A stretch of 64,000 nt of DNA from Variovorax paradoxus. GTDB lineage: Bacteria > Pseudomonadota > Gammaproteobacteria > Burkholderiales > Burkholderiaceae_C. Positions 1 to 9,116 of the stretch are shown one piece after another. The stretch lies in assembly GCF_029919115.1 (NCBI RefSeq), contig NZ_CP123990.1, positions 2,604,001-2,668,000 on the forward strand. The letters run 5' to 3'. A model generated the notes under the pieces. That model saw only the letters and a program-made list of their open reading frames with translations, did not search any database and was not told the DNA's origin. The position numbers and the translations under genes were made by a program. Numbering within the stretch: position 1 is the stretch's first letter; every line of letters starts with the position of its first letter.

Positions 1-603
1 TTCGAATTCCTTCAGCATCTGGCCTTCGCCGACGATGAACTGGAAGTCTTCGGCCTTGCCGCCCTGGAAGGTCTCGCCGTCGATCTTGCCTTCGAAGTCG
101 ACCGTCACGCGGTCGTTGTCCTGGGCCACGGCGTCTTGTGCGCGCTGCGCGAAGGTGCGGCGCTGCTTGCGCAGGATGTCGAGCGTCTTGTCGATGGCGT
201 CGTCGCCCACCTCGGCCGAGAGCTTCTCGACTTCGGCGCCCGACAGGTCCTTGATCTTGACTTCGGGGAACACCTCGAACACCGCGTCGAAGGCGAGCTG
301 GCCTTCGGGCGACTCTTCCTTCTCGGTGATGCGGGGCTGGCCGGCCACGCGCAGCTTGGCTTCGTTGGCGGCTTGCGAGAAGGCTTCACCAACCTTGTCG
401 TTCATGACCTCGTAGTGCACCGAGTAGCCGTAGCGCTGGGCCACGACGTTCATCGGCACCTTGCCCGGACGGAAGCCATCCATCTTGACGGTGCGCGCGA
501 GCTTCTTGAGGCGCGAATCGACTTCGGACTGGATGGTGCCGACCGGCAGGGTCAGCGTGATCTTGCGTTCGAGCTTCTCGAGAGTTTCAACGGTCACGGT
601 CAT
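1..603 (-). CDS. tig: Trigger factor, N-terminal part (3' end outside window)
   Basis: Ribosome-associated peptidyl-prolyl isomerase and chaperone that meets nascent chains at the exit tunnel. The visible 201 codons begin MTVTVETLEKLERK and include the ribosome-binding signature region GFRPGKVP near residues 44-51, followed by the start of the FKBP-like domain (DRVTVDFEGKIDGE). The ATG at 603 is the only sensible start, and the C-terminal chaperone arms lie beyond the left edge. A tRNA-Leu lies 26 bp upstream on the same strand. Identification is from sequence recall and is firm. Confidence 0.95.
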   Translation of the reverse strand, partial: MTVTVETLEKLERKITLTLPVGTIQSEVDSRLKKLARTVKMDGFRPGKVPMNVVAQRYGYSVHYEVMNDKVGEAFSQAANEAKLRVAGQPRITEKEESPEGQLAFDAVFEVFPEVKIKDLSGAEVEKLSAEVGDDAIDKTLDILRKQRRTFAQRAQDAVAQDNDRVTVDFEGKIDGETFQGGKAEDFQFIVGEGQMLKEFE

Positions 604-629
604 GGTGTCTTCCTTGTGAGGGGTGTGGC

Positions 630-716
630 TGGTGCGCGGGGCCGGACTCGAACCGGCACGTTCTTGCGAACGTCAGGACCTAAACCTGGTGCGTCTACCA
701 ATTTCGCCACCCGCGC
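630..716 (-). tRNA. tRNA-Leu (anticodon TAG)
   Basis: An 87-nt class II tRNA with a long variable arm. The 7-bp acceptor stem is GCGCGGG/CCCGCGC and CCA is encoded at 632-630. The anticodon loop TTTAGGT gives TAG, which reads CUA leucine codons. It lies just upstream of tig in the same direction. Confidence 0.95.
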
Positions 717-742
717 TTGCCAAATTTTTCAGGTGAATGCAA

Positions 743-829
743 AGGCGGACGGTCAGGCGGACGGTCCTGGTGCCACGGGTATTCGATATCGCCGATATCG
801 AATACCCGCCGCCCAAAGACCGTCCGCCT
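743..829. repeat. Nested inverted repeat with perfect 15-bp hairpin
   Basis: AGGCGGACGGTC occurs twice in tandem (743-754, 755-766), and its reverse complement GACCGTCCGCCT lies at 818-829. Between them is a perfect 15-bp stem (776-790 with 794-808, core GGGTATTCGATATC) with a GCC loop. The whole can fold as a long cruciform or RNA hairpin. It lies between the tRNA-Leu 5' side and the 3' end of the RND pump gene. Confidence 0.9.
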
Positions 830-951
830 GAAATCGGTCAACCGCGTATTTTAAGCGCTAATCAGACCCTCTTTCGGCTCCCGCGACCGTCCGCCTGAAA
901 TCGGTCAACCGCGTATTTTAAGCGCTAATCAGACCCTCTTTCGGCTCCCGC
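818..951. repeat. Perfect 67-bp tandem duplication of the RND gene's 3' end
   Basis: 818-884 and 885-951 are identical. The right copy contains the last codons (REPKEGLISA) and the TAA stop of the RND pump at 918. The left copy is an orphan duplicate of the same codons and stop in the same orientation. Each copy starts with GACCGTCCGCCT, the inverted-repeat unit of the adjacent palindrome, so the palindrome may have promoted the duplication. Confidence 0.95.
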
Positions 952-3900
952 TTGATGCGGAATGCGGCGGCGTACATTGCCGGCAGGGCCAGCAGGGTCA
1001 AGACCGTAGCCACGACCAGCCCGCCCATGATGGCAACGGCCATCGGCCCCCAGAACACGCTGCGGGAAAGCGGAATCATCGCCAGTACCGCCGCCGCCGC
1101 GGTCAGCACGATGGGGCGCAGGCGCCGCACGGCCGACTCGACGATGGCGTCCCACGCGGGCACGCCGGCTGCGCGGTCGCTCTCGATCTGGTCGATCAGG
1201 ATCACCGCGTTGCGCTGGATCATGCCCATCAGCGCAATCACGCCCAGGAGCGCGACGAAGCCGAACGGCCGGTTCAGCAGCAGCAGCGCACCGGCAACGC
1301 CGGCAATGCCCATGGGACCGGTAATGAACACCAGCAGCGAGCGGCTGAAGCTGTGCAGCTGCAGCATCAGCAGCGTGAACACCAGGAACAGCATGATCGG
1401 CACGCCCGCCACGATGGAAGCCGAGCCCTTGCTGCTTTCCTCGACGGCGCCCGCCACCTCGATGCGGTAGGCGCCCTCGCCCGCTGCATGCCAGCCGGCT
1501 TCGAGCTTGCGCAACTGCGGCAGCAGCTGCTCGGTGACCGTGGCGCCCTGCAGCCCTTCGACCACGTCGCCCTGCACCGTGATGGCGTAGTCGCGGTTCT
1601 CGCGCCACATCACGCCCGGCTCCCAGGTGAATACAGGCCGCGCGATCTGCGTGAGCGGAATCGAACGCCCGGAGGTCGTGGGCAGGTAGGCGTTGCCGAT
1701 GTCCGAAATGGCCTCGCGCTCGTCCGCTGACTGGCGCAGAACGATGTCGATCAGCAGGTCGTTTTCGCGGTACTGGCCCACCGTGGTTCCGGAGAACATC
1801 GTCTTGGACGCTTGCGCGATTGCCTGGCTGGTCACGCCGAGCGCGCGCGCCTTGGCTTGGTCGACCTCGAGCCGGATCACCTTGACCGACTCGTTCCAGT
1901 TGTCGTTCACGCCGCGCATGTTGGCGTTGTCGCGCAGCACGGCCTTCACCTCGTCGGCATGCGCGCGCAGTTGCGCCGGGTCGGTTCCGATGACGCGGAA
2001 CTGCACCGGGTAGGGCACCGGCGGCCCATTGGGCAGCAGCTTCACGCGGCCGCGCACTTCCGGGAACTCCTGCGCCAGCAGCGCGGGCAGCTTGATGCGC
2101 AAGCTTTCCCGTACCTTCAGGTCTTTGGCGAGCACGATGAGCTGCGACACGTTGGTCTGCGGAAACACCTGGTCCAGCGGCAGGTAGAAGCGCGGCACGC
2201 CGGAACCGATCCAGGTGCTGACCGTCTTCACGCCCTCTTCCTTCATGATGCGCTGCTCTACCCGCTTGGCCACCTCTTCGTTCGCGGGGAACGAGGTGCC
2301 TTCGGGGAACCAGATGTCCACCATGATTTCGGGCCGGCTCGAATCCGGGAAGAACTGCTGCTGCACCTTCCCCATGCCGAAGATGCCCAGGGCAAAGATG
2401 AACACGGTGGCGCCGATGGTCAGCCAGCGGTGCTGCACGCACCAGTTCACCGCGCGGCGGAAGCTGTTGTAGAACCGGGTGTCGAACAGCTCGTGCGGCG
2501 GCGCATCGGGGTCGTGCGGCTTGACCTTGAGCAGCAGCGTGCCGAGGTAGGGCACGAAATACACCGACACGATCCACGACAGTACCAGCGCAATGACCGT
2601 CACCGCAAAGATGGCGAAGGTGTATTCACCCGTCACCGACTTGGCAATGCCAATGGGCAGGAAACCCGCCGCGGTAATGAGCGTGCCGGTCAGCATGGGC
2701 TTGGCGGTGACGTCATAGGCGAAGGTGGCGGCCCGCACCTTGTCGTAGCCCTCTTCCATCTTTCGCACCATCATTTCGACCGCGATGATCGCGTCGTCCA
2801 CCAGGAGGCCCAGCGCAATGATCAGCGAGCCCAGCGATATCTTGTGCAGCCCGATGCCGAAGTAGTTCATGGCCAGGAAGGTAACGGCCAACACCAGCGG
2901 AATGGTGATTGCCACCACCAGGCCCGGGCGAATATCGATGTACCAGCCGAAGCGCCCACCCTTGTGCAGGCCGAGCGAGATGATGCTCACGGCCAGCACG
3001 ATGGCCACGGCCTCGATCAGCACGCCGACGAATTCATTGACCGAGCTGGCCACCGACACTGGCTGGTCCTGCACCTGCGCGAGCTTCACGCCGGCGGGCA
3101 AGCGCTGGTCGATGGTTGCGGTGGTGGCGCGCAATGCCTTGCCCAGCGCAATGATGTCGCCGCCCTTGGCCATCGAAACGCCAAGCGCAACCACTTCCTT
3201 GCCCTGGTGATGCACCTTCACGGCAGGCGGATCGACATAGCCGCGATGGATTTCGGCAATGTCGCCAAGCTTGAGCTGGTTGCCAGAACTGCCGCGGATC
3301 GGCATTTCGCGCAGTTGCTCGACGTTGGTGAACTGCCCGCCCACGCGCACCTGCACCACGTCGAGCGGCGACTGGATCGTGCCCGCGCTTTCCACGGCAT
3401 TTTGCGAGCCGAGCTGCGCGAGCACGGCGTTGAAGTCGAGCCCCAGCTGCGCAACACGCTTCTGCGAAATCTCGATATAGACCTTCTGGTCCTGCACGCC
3501 GAACTGGTCGACCTTGGCGACGTCCTTCACGCGCAGCAACTGCTGGCGCACTTCGTCAGCCAGCGTCTTGAGCTCGGCCTGGCTGAAGCCCTCGCTCTCC
3601 AGCGCGTAGATCACGCCATACACATCGCCGAAATCGTCATTGAAGAATGGGCCTTGCACGCCCGGCGGCAGCGTGTTGCGCATGTCGCCGATTTTCTTTC
3701 GCACCGTGTACCAGACGTTGGCCACATCGGCCGCCTTGGACGAATCCTTGATCTGGAAAATGATCTGCGACTCGCCCGGCTTCGAATAGCTGCGGATCTT
3801 GTCGGCGTAGGGGGCCTCTTGCAGCGTGCGCTCGAGCTTGTCGGTTACCTGCTCGGCCACCTGCTGCGCCGTGGCGCCGGGCCAATAGGTGCGCACCACC

Positions 3901-4073
3901 ATCGCACGAAAGGTGAACGGCGGGTCTTCGTCCTGACCGAGCTGAAAATACGCAAAGGCTCCCAGCACCATCAACACCACCATCAGGTAGCGCGTGAGCG
4001 GCGCGTGGTCCAGCGCCCATTTGGAGAGATTGAAGCCTGCGGGCTTGTCCGTTGTCGCAGCGCCCTGCGTCAT
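918..4073 (-). CDS. RND efflux transporter permease subunit
   Basis: A 1051-aa inner-membrane proton-drug antiporter of the AcrB/HAE1 superfamily. It has the expected layout: TM1 near residues 28-45, a large periplasmic loop, TM2-6 with the paired Asp of the proton relay (LGLLVDDAIIAVE), a second periplasmic loop, and TM8-12 near the C-terminus. The N-terminus (DHAPLTRYLMVVLMVLG) resembles the MdtB/YegN-like branch rather than AcrB itself. It overlaps the upstream adaptor gene by 4 bp (ATGA at 4070-4073), so the two are translationally coupled. No outer-membrane factor is encoded nearby, so a shared TolC/OprM-type protein is presumably used. The substrate cannot be told from sequence. Confidence 0.93.
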   Translation of the reverse strand: MTQGAATTDKPAGFNLSKWALDHAPLTRYLMVVLMVLGAFAYFQLGQDEDPPFTFRAMVVRTYWPGATAQQVAEQVTDKLERTLQEAPYADKIRSYSKPGESQIIFQIKDSSKAADVANVWYTVRKKIGDMRNTLPPGVQGPFFNDDFGDVYGVIYALESEGFSQAELKTLADEVRQQLLRVKDVAKVDQFGVQDQKVYIEISQKRVAQLGLDFNAVLAQLGSQNAVESAGTIQSPLDVVQVRVGGQFTNVEQLREMPIRGSSGNQLKLGDIAEIHRGYVDPPAVKVHHQGKEVVALGVSMAKGGDIIALGKALRATTATIDQRLPAGVKLAQVQDQPVSVASSVNEFVGVLIEAVAIVLAVSIISLGLHKGGRFGWYIDIRPGLVVAITIPLVLAVTFLAMNYFGIGLHKISLGSLIIALGLLVDDAIIAVEMMVRKMEEGYDKVRAATFAYDVTAKPMLTGTLITAAGFLPIGIAKSVTGEYTFAIFAVTVIALVLSWIVSVYFVPYLGTLLLKVKPHDPDAPPHELFDTRFYNSFRRAVNWCVQHRWLTIGATVFIFALGIFGMGKVQQQFFPDSSRPEIMVDIWFPEGTSFPANEEVAKRVEQRIMKEEGVKTVSTWIGSGVPRFYLPLDQVFPQTNVSQLIVLAKDLKVRESLRIKLPALLAQEFPEVRGRVKLLPNGPPVPYPVQFRVIGTDPAQLRAHADEVKAVLRDNANMRGVNDNWNESVKVIRLEVDQAKARALGVTSQAIAQASKTMFSGTTVGQYRENDLLIDIVLRQSADEREAISDIGNAYLPTTSGRSIPLTQIARPVFTWEPGVMWRENRDYAITVQGDVVEGLQGATVTEQLLPQLRKLEAGWHAAGEGAYRIEVAGAVEESSKGSASIVAGVPIMLFLVFTLLMLQLHSFSRSLLVFITGPMGIAGVAGALLLLNRPFGFVALLGVIALMGMIQRNAVILIDQIESDRAAGVPAWDAIVESAVRRLRPIVLTAAAAVLAMIPLSRSVFWGPMAVAIMGGLVVATVLTLLALPAMYAAAFRIKREPKEGLISA

Positions 4074-5263
4074 TTGGAGGCACCTGCTGCGATCTCCTTC
4101 TTCGTCGCCGCAACGGGTTGGGCGGGCTTAACCGATTCGTTCGCGCTGGCGGCTGCGGCGGCAGCCTCTTTCGTCTGGTAGATGGTGACCTTTTGTCCCG
4201 GCGAAAGCACATGCACGCCCGCGGCGACGACCATCATGCCGGGTGCGAGCCCGGCGCCGATCACGGCTTCGTTTCCGTCTGCCGTGGCAACCTGCACCGG
4301 CTGCGACCGCACTGTCATCGTCGGCTTGTCCAGCACCCAGACCGCGGTGCCCTTGCCCTCCTGCCGCAATGCGCTGGTCGGCAGCTTGATGACCGCGCCG
4401 CCGGCGCGAGCCAGCGCCTGCGGGCGCGCGTAGACGGTGGCGCCGAGCGCAGGCGAGGTTGCCGCGTCGATTGCCACCTTGACCGAATAGGTGCGCGTAA
4501 CGGCGTCGGCGCTGGCCGCCACTTCGCGCACCTGGCCTTGCAGTTCATCGCCGCCCGACCAGCCGCGCACCGTCACCGGCGAGCCGGGCTTGATCAGCGC
4601 GGCCCGGTCTTCGGGCACCGCAAACACCACATCGCGCGCACCGTCCTGCGCAATGCGCACCACGGGCGTACCGGCCTGCACCACTTGTCCGGGTTCGGCT
4701 TCGATGGCAGTAATGACGCCGGCCACGTCTGCAACGAGCGACGTGTAGCTGGCCTGGTTGCCCTGCGACGACAGCTGGGCCTGCGCCTGCTCGAGCTGGG
4801 CCTGCGCAGCCTTGAAAGTCGACTCGCGGCGCTCGAGTTCGGCGCCGCTGATGAAGTTTTGCGACCGCAATTCGGTGTAGCGCTTGAGATCGGCCGCCGC
4901 AAGATCGCGGTTGGTCTGCGCTGCGGCCAACTGGGCCCTCGCCGCTTCGGCTGCCAGCCGGTAGTCCTGCGGATCGAGTTGCGCCAAGACCTGCCCGGCC
5001 TGCACGTGCTGGCCCAGTTCTGCCTGGCGCTTGATGATCTTGCCCGCCACGCGGAACCCCAGGCGCGATTCGACACGCGCCCGGACCTCGGCCGAGAATT
5101 CGGGTTGGGCGTCGAAGTCGCTGGTGCCGACGGTCACCAGCTTGACCGCGCGCACAGGTTCCTCGGCCGGCTTCGACTGCGAACAGCCGGCCAGGAACAA
5201 GGCGGGAAGCAGTAGCCAGGCGGCACCGCGGGCAAGAGGAGAGAGGCCGGAAGAGGCGGTCAT
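4070..5263 (-). CDS. RND efflux periplasmic adaptor (membrane fusion lipoprotein)
   Basis: A 397-aa membrane fusion protein linking the pump to an outer-membrane channel. The N-terminus is a lipoprotein signal with lipobox LAGC (Cys27). Next come a barrel-sandwich half-motif (GFRVAGKIIKRQAELGQHVQAGQVLAQLD), a long alpha-hairpin rich in Ala/Gln (about residues 100-165), the second lipoyl half (VAGVITAIEAEPGQVV) and a beta-barrel domain. It is the first gene of the two-gene operon. A promoter with an overlapping palindromic operator lies immediately upstream (5294-5343). Confidence 0.93.
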   Translation of the reverse strand: MTASSGLSPLARGAAWLLLPALFLAGCSQSKPAEEPVRAVKLVTVGTSDFDAQPEFSAEVRARVESRLGFRVAGKIIKRQAELGQHVQAGQVLAQLDPQDYRLAAEAARAQLAAAQTNRDLAAADLKRYTELRSQNFISGAELERRESTFKAAQAQLEQAQAQLSSQGNQASYTSLVADVAGVITAIEAEPGQVVQAGTPVVRIAQDGARDVVFAVPEDRAALIKPGSPVTVRGWSGGDELQGQVREVAASADAVTRTYSVKVAIDAATSPALGATVYARPQALARAGGAVIKLPTSALRQEGKGTAVWVLDKPTMTVRSQPVQVATADGNEAVIGAGLAPGMMVVAAGVHVLSPGQKVTIYQTKEAAAAAASANESVKPAQPVAATKKEIAAGASK

Positions 5264-5293
5264 GAGACACCCTAGAAAGGTCGAACCGGGTCA

Positions 5294-5343
5294 ATTACTG
5301 ACCCACCGGTTAGTAATCTAGGGTAAACCTTAAACACTGTCAA
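5294..5343 (-). promoter_or_regulatory. Sigma-70 promoter with overlapping TetR-type operator for the RND operon
   Basis: On the minus strand TTGACA (5343-5338) and TAGATT (5320-5315) are separated by 17 bp. A 24-bp dyad, ATTACTGACC (5294-5303) and GGTTAGTAAT (5308-5317) with a 4-bp spacer and one mismatch, covers the -10 box and start site. This is the usual arrangement for a TetR-family repressor, but no tetR gene is adjacent. Confidence 0.7.
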
Positions 5344-5373
5344 TCGCGGCGTGACAGCCGGGGCGCTTCGTTT

Positions 5374-7296
5374 CTACGTTCGCTGCCCCATTTCCACCAG
5401 CCGGTTGCCCGGAATCTCGAAATAGTCGGACGCACGGCCGGCGTTTCGCTGCAGCCAGCCGAAAAGCGCGCGGCGTACGGGGTTCATGCCCGGAAGGTTT
5501 TCTTCGCCGACCGAGGCGCGCGAAACGAAGTACGAGGTCTTCATCGAGTCGATCGCCAACGCCTTCTGGTACGCCAGGATGCGGATGAACTCGGGCACAT
5601 CGGGCCGCTCCATGAAGCCATGGCGGGCGGTAAACACCCAGATGCCTTTCATCAGGCACTCGGCCTCTATGCGCATGCGTGCTTCCACCCGCGGCGTGTC
5701 GCAGGCCAGTACCCGCAACACGATCACCTGCTCGTGCAGAACCTGGTTGTGCTTGAGGTTGTGAAGCAAGGCGTGCGGCACCGAGGTCGCATCGGCATTC
5801 AGGAACACCGCCGTGCCGCTCACCCGATGCGGCATGTGCAGCGCCAGCGATTCGAAAAATGCCTTGAGCGGCAGGCTTTCGGCCGCCGCGGCTTCGAGGC
5901 CCAGGCGGCGTCCCTTGGCCCAGGTGGTGAAAAGCACCATCACCCCGGCCGCCACGGCCAGCGTAAGCCAGCCGCCTTCAGCTACCTTGAGGCTGTTTGC
6001 CACCACGAAGGTCAGGTCGACCAGCGCGAAAGCCACCACGCCAAGCAACACCGCCGCCCGGTTCCAGCGCCACAGGCCCCAGGCCACGATGCCGGCCAGC
6101 AGCGTGGTGGTCACCATCGTGATCGACACCGCAATGCCATACGCCGCCGACAACGCCGCCGAACTGCGAAAGCCCAGCACCAGCAGCAACACCCCCACCA
6201 TCAGGAGCCAGTTGACCGTGGGCACATAGATCTGGCCGATGGCCGCACCCGAGGTCTGCACCACGCGCATGCGCGGCAGGTAGCCCATGCGCATGGCATG
6301 GGCCGTGAGGGAAAAGGCACCCGAAATCACGGCCTGCGAGGCAATCACGGTTGCCATGGCGGCAAGCACCACCATCGGCACCACACCCCAGGAAGGAAAG
6401 AGCCGGAAGAACGGGTTGTCGACAGCCGCCGGGTTTGCCAGCACCAGCGCACCCTGCCCAAAATAGTTGAGCACCAGGCCCGGCAGCGCAATGAAAAGCC
6501 AGGCCAGGCGGATCGGCCGCGCGCCGAAATGCCCCATATCGGCATACAGCGCCTCGCCGCCGGTAAAGGCCAGGAACACCGCGCCAAGCACCGCCAGCGA
6601 CTGGGCCCGGTGCTCGACCAGAAACCCGACGGCCCACCGCGGATCGAGTGCCGCAAGTACCTGCGGTTGCTGCAGCACCTGCCAGCCTCCCGCAAGCGCC
6701 AGCACCGCAAACCACAGCAGCATGACCGGCCCGAACACCTTGCCGACCACGCCGGTTCCCTTGCGCTGCACCGCAAAGAGCCCGAGCAGGATAAGCATGG
6801 TGATCGGAATCACGGCCCGCTGCAGCACGGGTGCCTGCACCTCGAGTCCCTCGACGGCAGACAGCACCGAGATGGCCGGCGTGATCAGGCTGTCGCCATA
6901 GAACATGGCCGCGCCCACCAGGCCGAGCACCCCGATCACGTTCCACATCCACGGCCGGGCCTGGGGGCCTGCCACCGCGCTGCGGGCAAGCGCCTGCAGC
7001 GCAAGAATGCCGCCTTCGCCGTCGTGGTCCGCGCGCAGCACGAACACCACGTACTTCAGCGTTACCACGAACATCAGGCCCCAGAAGATCAGCGAGAGCA
7101 GTCCCAGCACCGCACCGGGCGTAAACGCCACGCCGTGCTCCGGGTTCAGCGTTTCCTTGAAGGCGTAGAGCGGCGACGTGCCGATGTCGCCGAACACCAC
7201 GCCCAAGGCGGCAATCATCAGGCCCGGCCCTGCCGCATGAGGCGCCTCGCCGGGCGCTGGAGTAGGGGCAGAGGGAACCGGTGCCGATGCATTCAT
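5374..7296 (-). CDS. kup: Low-affinity potassium transport protein Kup
   Basis: A 640-aa K+/H+ symporter of the KUP/HAK family. The KUP signature GVVFGDIGTSPLYAFKE lies near residues 33-49. About 12 hydrophobic segments follow, up to roughly residue 440, and then a soluble C-terminal domain. The ATG at 7296 (MNASAPVPS) gives a normal family length. The reading frame stays open a further 950 bp upstream, but that part overlaps hpnC antisense and is not real. The gene is divergent from hpnC across 72 bp. Confidence 0.95.
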   Translation of the reverse strand: MNASAPVPSAPTPAPGEAPHAAGPGLMIAALGVVFGDIGTSPLYAFKETLNPEHGVAFTPGAVLGLLSLIFWGLMFVVTLKYVVFVLRADHDGEGGILALQALARSAVAGPQARPWMWNVIGVLGLVGAAMFYGDSLITPAISVLSAVEGLEVQAPVLQRAVIPITMLILLGLFAVQRKGTGVVGKVFGPVMLLWFAVLALAGGWQVLQQPQVLAALDPRWAVGFLVEHRAQSLAVLGAVFLAFTGGEALYADMGHFGARPIRLAWLFIALPGLVLNYFGQGALVLANPAAVDNPFFRLFPSWGVVPMVVLAAMATVIASQAVISGAFSLTAHAMRMGYLPRMRVVQTSGAAIGQIYVPTVNWLLMVGVLLLVLGFRSSAALSAAYGIAVSITMVTTTLLAGIVAWGLWRWNRAAVLLGVVAFALVDLTFVVANSLKVAEGGWLTLAVAAGVMVLFTTWAKGRRLGLEAAAAESLPLKAFFESLALHMPHRVSGTAVFLNADATSVPHALLHNLKHNQVLHEQVIVLRVLACDTPRVEARMRIEAECLMKGIWVFTARHGFMERPDVPEFIRILAYQKALAIDSMKTSYFVSRASVGEENLPGMNPVRRALFGWLQRNAGRASDYFEIPGNRLVEMGQRT

Positions 7297-7368
7297 GAAA
7301 GCTGAAAACTGTTGATGGCGACACCATGAGCATAGTCCGCCGCATCGCTCGTCGCGGACAATCGCCGC

Positions 7369-8280
7369 GTGTCCGCACCATCCCCCATTGCCGCGCCGCC
7401 CGCGCACTACGAAAACTTTCCGGTCGCCTCGTGGCTGTGCCCGCCGCACCTGCGCGCGCCGATTGCCGCCATTTACCACTTCGCCCGGACCGCCGACGAC
7501 ATCGCCGATGAAGGCGATGCCTCGCCCGACGAGCGGCTGGCCGACCTGCGCGCCTACCGCGAAGAGCTCCGCGCCGCCGCCCTGGGCAGCATGCCGCCCT
7601 CCCCGCGCTGGCCCGAGGTGTTCGGCCCGCTCGCCTACAGCATGGCGCAGTTCGCACTGCCGGAAGACTTGCTCGCCGACCTGCTGAGTGCCTTCATCCA
7701 GGACATCGAAAAGACCCGCGACGGCGGTACCTATGCCGACCGCGCCGAACTGCTCGACTATTGCCGCCGCTCCGCCAACCCGGTCGGCCGCCTGCTGTTG
7801 CATCTCTACGGCGTGACCGATGCGGAATCTCTGGCGCAGAGCGACGCCATCTGCAGCGCGCTGCAACTGATCAATTTCTGGCAGGACCCGAGCGTGGACC
7901 TGCCCCGCGGCCGCTTTTACTTTCCGCTCACCGATTGCACCCGGCGCGGCCTGGCGCGCGAGAGCTTCAAGGTCTTCGCCCCCCTGGGTGACGCACCGCC
8001 TCCGCAGGAAGCCATCAACCTCATTGCCGTTGAAAGCGCTTGGGCACGGGAACTGATGACGCTGGGCGCACCGCTGGTCCACCGGCTGCCGGGCCGCGCG
8101 GGCTGGGAACTGCGCTTCGTCGTGCAGGGGGGCCTGCGCATTCTCGACAAGATCGAAGACCTGGGCTTCGACACCTTCTCGCAGCGCCCCAAGATCGGCA
8201 AGAGCGATGCACCGCTGCTGGTGTGGCGGGCCCTGCGGATGCGGAGACAATTGCCGCCCATGAAAGCGCTCCCCCGATGA
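7369..8280 (+). CDS. hpnC: Squalene synthase-like HpnC
   Basis: A 303-aa trans-isoprenyl diphosphate synthase family protein. HpnC converts presqualene diphosphate to hydroxysqualene in the three-step bacterial route from farnesyl diphosphate to squalene. Both aspartate-rich motifs are visible: FARTADDIADEG near residue 40, and QDPSVDLPRGRFYFP near residue 173. The start is GTG (MSAPSPIAAPPAHYENFP), which matches the family N-terminus. It overlaps hpnD by 4 bp (ATGA at 8277-8280), so translation is coupled. Confidence 0.93.
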   Translation: MSAPSPIAAPPAHYENFPVASWLCPPHLRAPIAAIYHFARTADDIADEGDASPDERLADLRAYREELRAAALGSMPPSPRWPEVFGPLAYSMAQFALPEDLLADLLSAFIQDIEKTRDGGTYADRAELLDYCRRSANPVGRLLLHLYGVTDAESLAQSDAICSALQLINFWQDPSVDLPRGRFYFPLTDCTRRGLARESFKVFAPLGDAPPPQEAINLIAVESAWARELMTLGAPLVHRLPGRAGWELRFVVQGGLRILDKIEDLGFDTFSQRPKIGKSDAPLLVWRALRMRRQLPPMKALPR

Positions 8281-9116
8281 CTCCCGAGCAATACGTACAA
8301 GACAAGGCCGCCGCTTCGGGCAGCAGTTTCTACTACGCCTTCCTGTTCTTGCCCAAACCCAGGCGCGCGGCCATTACGGCGTTCTATGCCTTCTGCCGCG
8401 AGATCGACGACGTGGTCGACGAGGTCAGCGACCCCGGTGTGGCCGCCACCAAGCTCGCCTGGTGGCGCACCGAGGTGGCGCAATCTTTTTCGGGCCCGCC
8501 GCGGCACCCTGTGATGCAGGCGCTGTTGCCGCATGCCGCGGCCTACGGCATCGAGCCCCGGCAGCTCAACGAAGTGATCGACGGCTGCCAGATGGACCTC
8601 GACCAGACCCGGTACCTCGACTTTCCGGGCCTCGCGCGCTACTGCCACCTCGTGGCCGGCGTGGTCGGCGAAGTCGCAGCACGCATCTTCGGCCAGACCG
8701 ATCCGCAGACCACCGCCTATGCGCACAAGCTCGGCCTGGCGCTGCAACTCACCAATATCATTCGCGACGTGGGCGAAGACGCGCTGCGCGGGCGCATCTA
8801 CCTGCCCGTGAACGAACTGCAGAAGTTCGACGTGAAGGCGCACGAAATTCTCAACCGCGTGCATTCGGAGCGCTTTGTCGCGCTCATGAAGTTCCAGGCC
8901 GAGCGCGCGCATGCGGCATACGACGAGGCCCTCGCCCTCCTCCCCATTGCAGACCGCCGCGCCCAGAAGCCCGGCCTCATGATGGCCAGCATCTACCGCA
9001 CGCTGCTGCGCGAAATAGAGCGCGACAACTTCCAGGTGCTGAACCAGCGCGTGAGCCTGACGCCGGTGCGCAAGTTCTGGCTGGCGTGGAAGGTTCAGGC
9101 GCTGGGGCGCATTTGA
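8277..9116 (+). CDS. hpnD: Presqualene diphosphate synthase HpnD
   Basis: A 279-aa enzyme that condenses two farnesyl diphosphate molecules into presqualene diphosphate. It has the first aspartate motif FCREIDDVVDEVSD near residues 39-52 and the second TNIIRDVGEDALRGRIYLP near residues 159-177. Paralogous to the preceding gene; the Ile-Ile-Arg-Asp form of the second motif is typical of HpnD. Its stop overlaps the hpnE start. Confidence 0.95.
   Translation: MTPEQYVQDKAAASGSSFYYAFLFLPKPRRAAITAFYAFCREIDDVVDEVSDPGVAATKLAWWRTEVAQSFSGPPRHPVMQALLPHAAAYGIEPRQLNEVIDGCQMDLDQTRYLDFPGLARYCHLVAGVVGEVAARIFGQTDPQTTAYAHKLGLALQLTNIIRDVGEDALRGRIYLPVNELQKFDVKAHEILNRVHSERFVALMKFQAERAHAAYDEALALLPIADRRAQKPGLMMASIYRTLLREIERDNFQVLNQRVSLTPVRKFWLAWKVQALGRI

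Noticed and set aside
1812..4181. A 789-codon open frame on the plus strand across the RND gene
   Set aside because: It is antisense to a clear RND permease and has the His/Arg-rich composition of a shadow frame in GC-rich DNA. Many similar shadows exist (for example 5620-7305, 14252-15439, 48165-50309).
7297..8250. Upstream extension of the kup frame to 958 codons
   Set aside because: The extension is antisense to hpnC and has no homology to Kup; the ATG at 7296 gives the family length.
9113..9116. Frameshift or fusion between hpnD and hpnE
   Set aside because: The frame of hpnE is open through hpnD in another phase, but a TTG start overlapping the hpnD stop explains it as ordinary translational coupling.
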